Below are positions 56,505 through 64,000 of a stretch of DNA of 64,000 bases, piece after piece. Positions within the stretch are counted from its first letter, which is position 1. Each line of letters begins with the position of its first letter. The position numbers were made by a program, and so were the translations under genes. Source of the DNA: Phialophora verrucosa (taxonomy: Eukaryota > Ascomycota > Eurotiomycetes > Chaetothyriales > Herpotrichiellaceae). The notes under the pieces were generated by a model, which was not told the DNA's origin, ran no database searches, and saw only the letters and a list, made by a program, of their open reading frames with translations. The stretch lies in NCBI GenBank assembly GCA_002099365.1, contig MSED01000015.1, positions 2,480,001-2,544,000 of the forward strand. The letters run 5' to 3'.

Positions 56505-57045
56505 TTGCTGCATAGACTCTTCCGCTGGCTACCCCAGCGGCGGCTTCAATTCCCATTGCACACCGGGGGTTGGGGTCGCACCAGCGACGGGCTCGCACTT
56601 CTACGCAGTGCTGGTGACTAGTAGCTCTTAGAGTGAAGCTAAGTCGAGCCCATATCCCAATCAACTGGTTGCATTCGAGTGAGTCTCCCATTTCCCTTCG
56701 CCGCGGTGCACGGCTGACTGAACATAACCTCAATTATCCCTCCATCACGGCCGAATACTTCGACGACAGCTCCATGGACCCCCGCACTCCGTATCGGGCC
56801 TCGCTTCGTTCACCGTGGATGTGACATGTGCTCAACTCTACGAAGGCTGCAGCCAAAGCAGGCAAAGAGCAGATATTGCACACCCCGTTCTCTGCACACA
56901 GGAGCATTTGGGTGAGCGAGCCACAGAGGTTTCGGTGATCGCGCAACATGTCCTACATTGTACCCTTGAGCGGAAAATTAGCAAATGGTCAGCTGAATGA
57001 CAGGTACCAATAGCTCTCTTACAGGGCTCACTATGTGCTAAGTAG

Positions 57046-58266
57046 CTAGTATGTAGGACCAACGTAACGAAAGCGAGGCGTGTCGAACCGACGGACGCTT
57101 TCCCATTGCCACCATTGTAACCAGCTCTGACGCTCGGATATGGTCGACAACTCTTGAAAAGCTCCTCCTCCCGCTCCTTCTCCACCATCCAGATCACTGT
57201 TATACAGCAATTCCAAATTGCGAGTCACCGGCAGGGTCGAGTAGTCCACGCTCGTGGGGCGCCTAAACATGGCCTGCACAAAAGGATCTTCCTGTTCGAA
57301 ATCTCGGCTTCCAAAACAATGCCACATAGAGATACGGACCGTGGTATTTTCCGGACCTTTGGCCACGAGGTAGACGCGCAAGTCTGTGGCACAGACAGCG
57401 CACCTTATATAACCAGCGTGTCTCGGTGTACTGGGCCTCGTACCGTCGCCACCATCATCACCAATGACGTCCAACATGAGAGCTGGGAGAGTCCAGTATG
57501 AGTCCCTGCAACCGATACGCTGAAATTTCTCCAGTTCATATACCAGCGAGTGGTGCGCTTCGGGGTCCTTGAAGAAGGAATACTCGTAGATGGTGCGAAG
57601 CAACAACTTTCCTCCGACCACCTTGGCCTCGGTATCCCGTGAGACATGCTTGGTCCTGTAATAAGACCGGCCGTCGCATTGATGTTTAAGCTCATCGAGC
57701 TGCGGCCCATACTCGGGACCTCTCTCATACCCGCGCAGAAAAGCGGCAACAGTCTCGCGATACAGGTCCCGCGGTAGATGCGTGTGACAATATTCGATCC
57801 CAGACATGTGGTATACATGCATTCCCCGACCATGGCGGAAGGGACATTCGTATCTCCACCGGCACGTGGTCCAGCGAAAGAGAAGATTACAGCCGTGACA
57901 GGCCATGTATTCGGGGAGGTCGAGTTCGAGAAGTCGGAGGAAGCGCCCCCTGGTGGTGTAATCGGGCAGCTTCAAGTCCACGTCATCCTGGAGCGCCGCA
58001 TAGTGATGTTTGGATGTCAGTCTCAGGGCGGCGGCAGATTCTGGGGTTAACAATGCGGTGATGTGCAGGAGCAGTTCGTGTGGGAGTCTGTGCAGACTTG
58101 AGGCAGGCGACTGCTGTTCGACGACGATGGTGTCTTCTCCCTCCTCCTCTTCCTCTTCCTCTTCCCCTGCCCCTGAATCCTCGCATTCCGGTTCCGGTGC
58201 AGGCTGCGTTGTAAGGTTAAGAAAGAGAACCCGGCTAAGCGCCGCGAAGATCCCAAAGCCAGCCAT
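57046..58266 (-). CDS. F-box protein
   Basis: Single visible exon, 406 residues from the first ATG at 58266. After an acidic run of eight glutamates (GAG-rich DNA near 58140-58165) comes an F-box, SLHRLPHELLLHITALL followed by ALRLTSKHHYAAL, which would bind Skp1 in an SCF ubiquitin ligase. Next is a Cys/His-containing segment typical of a fungal F-box subfamily (MACHGCNLLFRWTTC, YECPF, GIEYCHTHLPRDLY). The C-terminal part has IRCAVCATDLRVYLV and ends WLQWWQWESVRRFDTPRFR, a feature seen in related fungal proteins. The frame stays open for 50 more codons upstream without an ATG, so a missing 5' exon is possible. The substrate is unknown. Confidence 0.78.
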   Translation of the reverse strand: MAGFGIFAALSRVLFLNLTTQPAPEPECEDSGAGEEEEEEEEGEDTIVVEQQSPASSLHRLPHELLLHITALLTPESAAALRLTSKHHYAALQDDVDLKLPDYTTRGRFLRLLELDLPEYMACHGCNLLFRWTTCRWRYECPFRHGRGMHVYHMSGIEYCHTHLPRDLYRETVAAFLRGYERGPEYGPQLDELKHQCDGRSYYRTKHVSRDTEAKVVGGKLLLRTIYEYSFFKDPEAHHSLVYELEKFQRIGCRDSYWTLPALMLDVIGDDGGDGTRPSTPRHAGYIRCAVCATDLRVYLVAKGPENTTVRISMWHCFGSRDFEQEDPFVQAMFRRPTSVDYSTLPVTRNLELLYNSDLDGGEGAGGGAFQELSTISERQSWLQWWQWESVRRFDTPRFRYVGPTY

Positions 58267-58448
58267 CGCTTCTCGGATCGTCCAGCCGAGATCAAATTTT
58301 CGCTGCTGAAGGACGAGTTCGGGTGCCAGGGTCAAGGAAGACGCAAGAACGCCAAACCTGTCCTGAGCAAGAGTAATTGGATCAGCACTCAGGATGGTGA
58401 AGCCGTTTGACGGCGAGGCGTTGTGAGACGGCGAGGAGTCAAGTTAAT

Positions 58449-58561
58449 GATAAGAAGGAATGAATAAATACTTCGGCCACGAGACGGGAGGGGGAAGGGT
58501 TGTTGGATAAGAAGAAATGAATAAATACTTCCGCCATGAGACGCGAGGGGAAGGGTTGTTG
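58449..58561. repeat. Two-copy tandem duplication (57/56 bases)
   Basis: Copies at 58449-58505 and 58506-58561 differ by four substitutions and one deleted G, the best-preserved of the local duplications in this part of the window. It lies about 180 bases before the F-box gene start, in the likely promoter. Confidence 0.85.
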
Positions 58562-59340
58562 GACAAGGTGAAGAAATGTGAAAAGGCTGGCGAGGAGGCT
58601 TGGTGAACAAGATCTGCCGGCCTCGTCCCTCCCACTGGCCCCCCATTGCCGCTGGCCTCCCACTCACTGGGTCCCATTACTTTCCTCGCGGCCTTGACGT
58701 TGGTGAACCACTGAGCAATGAACTTTAAACCCAGCATTCACGACGGTTCCCGAGTCCTGTTGTGACGCCATGACTTCGAGCACGTGATGCCGTACATATC
58801 TTACTACAGGCAGCTCTCTCTTCCTTACATAGTACAATACCATACTTGCCCCCCACCACCACTTCATACCGTACGTGACAACACTGTGATAAAAGTGTTT
58901 CTGTTCACCGCTGGCAGCCAAGAGTCAGAATTCCTCGCCATTGCTTGGCCACCCGGGATTTAGCCGGAGAGTGACACTCCGCTCCGGCCAGAGCTTTCAG
59001 GAGTGTACGAGGTAGGAGGACTGGCCATACATATATATACTATTCTGTCCTGTCTTGTCCTACGAGTATAGGTAGGTACAAGTAGGTATTGATTACTGTA
59101 CCTTACCAAACACATGCATGTGTACATTCAATCATCTCATAACATGAGACGCAGTCACATTACTGTCCTTCCGTCACGCACCCCGCGGAACAGACGTACT
59201 CGTAGGTGAGGTGGTGTGATGGGCCACATTGTCTTTCGCCATGCCACAACCCTGCCCTGCAATAATACCGATTTCCGATGCACTCGCTCCGTGCAAGAGG
59301 CGTGATGATTCGGATGCTGTTGCGTTTGCTCGCTGCTCAA
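58562..59340. other. Intergenic, no gene seen
   Basis: Region between the F-box promoter and the 3' end of the MFS gene. It contains short AT-rich runs (ATATATATA near 59030) and no supported frame. Confidence 0.4.
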
Positions 59341-61134
59341 TCAATAGGCGTAGAACAAAACGGTCTCATCATTGCTCTGGCGCATCTTCCTGTTCGTGCG
59401 GATGAGCCAGAATTTCATGGCCCACGCTCCCGCGGCACAGGCAATCGAAAAGGCCGCCGAGCTGGACATGGCGATTGTGTAGCGCGGCTCGTCCGAGCTG
59501 GGCCAGAGGTACTACAGGATCATCCGCCAGGTTCACGTTAGCGATCTAAGCCACACGTTACGTTGGGGGCCATCGGCAAGGAACTCACCGGAGTCCAGAC
59601 GAAAGAGGCATTCGCAATGGTATTGACGATGGCCAGGCTCGACGCCTTCTTCTCTTTGGTCTGCCCGCACGTGGACCCGACCCAGCCGAGGATGATCGAG
59701 TTGACGGCGTAGGTGCCGATGGCGAAGACGACCATGGCGAAGTACCGTGCGCCGGTATTCAGCGTGGCGCAGCCGAGCACGAATCCGAACACGGCGACGG
59801 CCTTCGCGCCCGTGATGTGCCACGTGCGTTCGTTGTACTTGCCCGAACTGGCGGACCAGAGGATCGAGATGAGCCCCGCAATCAGGTACGGCGGGCAGGT
59901 CAGCACCAGGGTGATGGTCTGGTTGAAGCCCAACGTCTCAACCGCGGTGGGGAAGAAGTTCTTGAACCCGTTGGCCGCCAGGTGCATGTGTTGCATGAAG
60001 GCGAAGAGCCAGAGCTTGGGGTCCCGCGCCGCCTCCTTGAGGCCCGCAAACGTCGAGGTGCCGGTCTTGCCGCCGACCGTGTCGCGCTCGATGCGGTCGT
60101 GGGCCAGTTGTCGTTCTTCAGGAGTGAGCCATTTGGTGCTGAGCGGGTGGTCGGGGAGAGTGAAGACTGCGCCGAGGGCGATCACAAATGTCGCGACACC
60201 CTGCGGTAGGCGGCCCTTGTTAGAAGATGTGGATCAGATATCGGGGGGAAAGAGGCTGTCATACCTGGATGATGAAGAGCCATCTCCAGCCCTCGAGACC
60301 GGCTTTGCCGTCCAGCTCGAAGATGCCGAGCGCAATGAGGCCGGCGAAGGCGGTGGCGAGGATGTTGCCGGTGTAGAGGATGGAGATGCGCGTCGCGATC
60401 TCTTTCCGGGTATAGAAGATCGAGAGCATGAAGAGGGCGCCAGGATAGTAGGGGGCCTTGGATACCCGTTAGCACCGGATGGGTCGTAGATGGGTGGTGT
60501 CCACTAATTACCTCTGTCACGCCCAGGAAGAAACGGGTGAGTAGCAGGCCGGTGAAGTTCTGAGAAAGCGCCGTCAAGGTGCTGACGACGGCCCAGAGTG
60601 CCATGAAGAAAGACATGTAATAGGACGGGCGGACCCGCGTGAGGATCATGTTGGACGGCACCTGGCCTAGCAAGTACCCGACAAAGAGAATGGACACCTG
60701 AGGAGACAGATGTCAGTGGCAGTCCGCGCGGGGGCTTAGGGCGAAAGAGGCATACGCAGGTTTGGTATTGCGTTGAGGTCAAGCCCAGATCTTCTTCCAT
60801 GTCATTGATCCGTGCTAACGCAATGGCATTTCGATCCAAGTAGTTGAGCCAGTACATGATCCAGAGTGTCGGCATGATCCATCGATCAAGCTTCTTGACG
60901 AGTCTGCATTCAGAACATTGTCAGTCTTGCATCGGGCCACTACGGGAGCAGAGTATACCTGATCTCCTCGGGGTCGGTCTTCTTGTGAGCCCCTGAGTAA
61001 TCGACGCGGACAGGTTTGCCTTCGCTGTCGACGACATATTCTTCGTGGGCACCTGCTGGCTTGTCGACTTCAATGGTAGGGGTTTGACGGCCTTCAACTA
61101 TAGTCTTTTCCCCGTGTTCGTGGTGAGCAGCCAT
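59341..61134 (-). CDS. MFS transporter, Dal5/allantoate permease (anion:cation symporter) type
   Basis: Plasma-membrane MFS carrier of 494 residues in six exons: 61134-60959, 60903-60756, 60697-60512, 60456-60265, 60200-59589 and 59511-59341 (introns of 55-77 bases, all GT-AG). Splicing restores the family run: LVKKLDRWIMPTLW, YWLNYLDRNAIALARI, YLLGQVPSNMILTRV, FFLGVTEAPYYPGAL (across intron 3), LEGWRWLFIIQG (across intron 4), PEERQLAHDRIERD, SFVWTPYLWPSSDEPRY (across intron 5) and a cytosolic tail ending FYAY. This is the ACS branch, which carries allantoate, pantothenate, nicotinate and related organic anions. The exact substrate cannot be read. The first 60 residues are hydrophilic. The ATG at 61134 starts the aligned N-terminus. 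Confidence 0.9.
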
Positions 61135-63389
61135 GTTGGTGGGAGCGATGACAACGGTGCAGCAAGTACGTGAAGCAATCTGGGGTATCCTTCTGGCGGG
61201 CGGGAGCCGAGGAAGTGAACTGGAGACTGGGTACAGAAGGGCTTCCAGTGCTCCGGGAAAAGGATCGTCTCTGGGGGAAGCTGCTGACATTTATACATAC
61301 TGACCGACCTACCTGGGTCCATCTCCGCAAACTTGACCAACGGTGCTGGCATTCAAGGGTGAAGACGGCATTTGCTCATCACGGTTTCTTCCCAGGGTCC
61401 TCCTCATTTTCGTGCCAGCACACCAGGATAGGACGTCGAGGAACAAGGGCATCACATCGGTGACAGGCATCGGAATGGCAGACCAAGACACCAAGCCTGC
61501 CAAGTCCTGTCAATAACCCCGGACTGACCACCCCGTATTGGCGGAGAAAGCTTTCGCCCAATTGCCACCTAAGCCTCTTCCGGCAAATCACGAAATCCCA
61601 ATGGCACCCAAGAATCCGCGGCGTACGTGAGCCAGGAATGATCTTTCCCCGATGCCCTTCTAGAAGCGTTGGCGTGCAGCCATGGCGGAGGTGGTTGTCA
61701 CAGGTCATGACTTGGCGGAGCGGAGTTTGCATCATGCTATCCTCGTGTCGGACATTCACCTTCCCAACCGTTCCATAAATCTCCCACGCCCAAGTGCCGG
61801 CCTTCAGGTTGTTGCTTTTATCCCGGGATCAACATTTTGATCTTGACGTTCCGCGAGCGGAGGGTCTCGCCCCATTTCTCAAACCCGGATCCCGTCGGGA
61901 GAAAATATCGGCCTTGGGCAGGTGTGATTCTTCGGGCGTTCTCGAAGGTTTCTGCATGCGGAATATCCGCATGGTACCTTGAATCTGATCATTGGCATGC
62001 TTGTCCATTCTTGATGCATTCGAGAGTTATCGCCCAGAATGTCCCAAGAAACGCCACAAACCGTCCAGCATCACGAATAAGACAGAGGGTAGATATCGTG
62101 CTTTCCACGCCCCGTAATCAGCTTGCATCAGATTCGGCAACGATGTCCATCAGGGCGTAGAGTGGACCTTGTCTGCATTGGCCTCGAGACGCCATGTTAG
62201 GCCGTCTCGACATTTGAGAGCATGTGGCTGGAGGAAGTTCAGAGGGCATACGATCCTATGTCCACCCAATGTTTCCTCACAACTGCTCTTCCGTCCGTTT
62301 GCCAAAGGCCTTTATCGCTTGTCGCGAGTTGATCTGCTGTGCTTCGGCCATACGTTTGACCCTTGACCCCTGATTGACAGATACTACAGGGCAATACAAA
62401 GGCGTTCAATCCCGCGCTAGAAGATGTTGTCCAGCATGCGTGAGAAGAACCACCCAGATCGCGCAAAGGTCTTGGTATGCCCCCAGTGTGTTTGATGGGG
62501 AACGGAACCTTTAAAGTGCAATCCCAACACTTCGTTCAAGTCCTTGTTTGACTCGTCACCCGAAGCCGCATCCCAGCAATGGCAAGCTGCCCCCAACTGT
62601 TAGCTTCGTAGAGTTCATATCGCGAATTAACCACAAATCTAGACACTTTGGTTATTACCGCCCCCGACAGGTAATCTCCGTAAAGAATTGCGATATCTCG
62701 GGCGCTTCGGTGATGTCGTTGGCGGTCGCTGCGCTGCGCACAGCAACGTGTCTCCTCTCTCGGCCGCCAGGGTAGCTTCATCGCATAGGAGTGCGGAAAG
62801 GTCATCAAACAACATGGCTCTCCAGTCAGTGCTGGTCATTGTCCACACTCTCCACGGTCGGGAACACAAAAGGTGAGGGTGCTGTCCGCCTGTATGTTCA
62901 GGAATTGAGGTACATAGCGCCTTGAGCACAACCTGGAAGGGGCGCGCACAAGGCTGTCAGTGCTGAAAGGTGGCACGATGAGCAGACACGTAGTGGTGGT
63001 ATGCCGATGTTCGAAGTGGCCGAACTGGCGTCTGTCCATGAAATAAAGAGAGATTCATACATCGGCTCATTCCGGATTCCACTACAAGCTATGTCTTCCG
63101 GCTTTAGCTTGCTCATAGACAATGCTCCAGCGATTCGACGGTGGCTTGTTGGTCTTGATGGAACGCCGCGGCACCCTTGTCCAGAACCGCTCTATGGTCA
63201 CCTGGGAGGTGCGGCGTTATCGATGGCATGACAAGTCTCGCTGGAATGTATGGAGGTTTCGGCGCAGCACTTCTACCAAGGCGCAACAGCCATTTGTGTG
63301 AAGTACTTTGCCGTCTCCTCCATCGCCTACTGTTCCCTCGTGCAGTTTAATTATCCCTGCGCTGCTCGCATAACCACCATTCCATTTGC
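61135..63389. other. Divergent intergenic region, 2.3 kb, no gene seen
   Basis: Between the divergent MFS and YebC/TACO1 starts. Small frames occur on both strands without motifs, splice evidence or consistent composition. No tRNA or mobile element recognised. Confidence 0.4.
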
Positions 63390-64000
63390 ATGGGGCCGCG
63401 CCATATTCGGAGGTTCAACCGCTGTTTCCGGAGCTTCCAGACACCATGTCGGCATTGGTCCAGCTGCCAGGATCGACTGTCAGGTCACAGCAAATGGGCA
63501 AAGATCAAACATGACAAGGGCAAGAACGACATCGCGAAGAGCAGGGCCCGGACGCATTTGTCCTCGGACATCATAATGGCATCAAGACGTGAGGAGGCCC
63601 TACCGCCGTGAAGGAGGCATGTGGGCTGATTGACACGCAGTGGGCGGGCCTGATCCCACCATGAACTCGAGACTCGCGCATGCGATTGCCGTTGCGAAGA
63701 AAGGCCAATTATCGAAGGCGGCGATCGAGCACGCGATTGCCAAAGGCCAGGGCAAATCTCCATCAGGCCAAGCGCTGGAAAACGTCACGATCGAAGCGAT
63801 ACTACCTCACGGTGTGGCGGCGATGATTGAATGCCAGACGGACAACAAAGCGAGAACTTTGACAGACATCCGGTACATCATCACGAAGGCAGGTGGGACA
63901 GCTACGCCAACGGCGTTCCTGTTCCAGAAGAAAGGTCGGTTGTGCTTTGAAGAGCAGGACGTGATAGGAGTTGAGGATGCATTGGAAGACGCCATTGAGG
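63390..64000 (+). CDS. Mitochondrial YebC/TACO1-family protein (5' part, truncated by window edge)
   Basis: Homologue of bacterial YebC and animal TACO1, which aids mitochondrial translation of COX1. Exon 1 is 63390-63588, the intron 63589-63640 (52 bases), and exon 2 runs from 63641 past the window end. The N-terminus is basic, Arg-rich and lacks acidic residues, as expected of a mitochondrial presequence. It then enters the family signature SGHSKWAKIKHDKGKND, followed across the intron by MASRLGGPDPTMNSRLAHAI. Next are AIEHAIAKGQGK and TIEAILPHGVAAMIECQTDN, and then RYIITKAGGTATPTAFLFQKKG, the middle of the three YebC domains. About 186 residues are visible; another 80-100 are expected. Confidence 0.9.

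Noticed and set aside
45270..59340. Transposon remnant as explanation for the gene-poor block
   Set aside because: No transposase, reverse transcriptase or integrase motif and no long terminal or inverted repeats were recognised by eye.

Overview
The window comes from a filamentous ascomycete (Pezizomycotina). Genes are broken by short GT-AG introns of about 50-100 bases, starts are ATG, and the gene set is fungal (siderophore NRPS, GCN2, CRT10, F-box, Dal5-type MFS). I cannot name the genus. Splice sites and motifs were read by eye and nothing was searched against a database.

Positions 1-21069 hold an extracellular hydroxamate siderophore cluster. In order: the start of a SidD/NPS6-type NRPS (minus strand, running off the left edge), an ABCB multidrug-type exporter, SidF, SidH, SidI, a SidA-like ornithine N5-monooxygenase, and a SIT-type MFS siderophore transporter. 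SidI (mevalonyl-CoA ligase), SidH (hydratase) and SidF (acyltransferase) make anhydromevalonyl-N5-hydroxyornithine, and the NRPS joins these units into a fusarinine- or coprogen-type product. SidI, SidH and SidF end in PKL, SKL and AKL, which are peroxisomal PTS1-type tails. Promoters carry exact copies of the iron-repressor (SreA) motif ATCWGATAA and CCAAT boxes spaced as reported for HapX. The SidA homologue has lost conserved FAD- and ornithine-site residues. An alpha/beta hydrolase (21822-22751) sits at the cluster edge.

Positions 23425-45269 are conserved housekeeping genes: exosome subunit RRP43, ER glucosidase I, eIF2-alpha kinase GCN2, GTPase DRG2/Rbg2, a TDA3-like oxidoreductase, CRT10, an MMTAG2-domain protein, a divergent short-chain dehydrogenase and a CLPTM1-family membrane protein.

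Positions 45270-59340 are gene-poor. They hold three small paralogous Cys/His-rich proteins at nearly regular 2.3-2.5 kb spacing, several local tandem duplications of about 28-57 bases, a polyproline small protein and an F-box gene. The window closes with a Dal5/allantoate-type MFS transporter (minus strand, six exons), a 2.3 kb gap, and the 5' part of a mitochondrial YebC/TACO1 protein running off the right edge.
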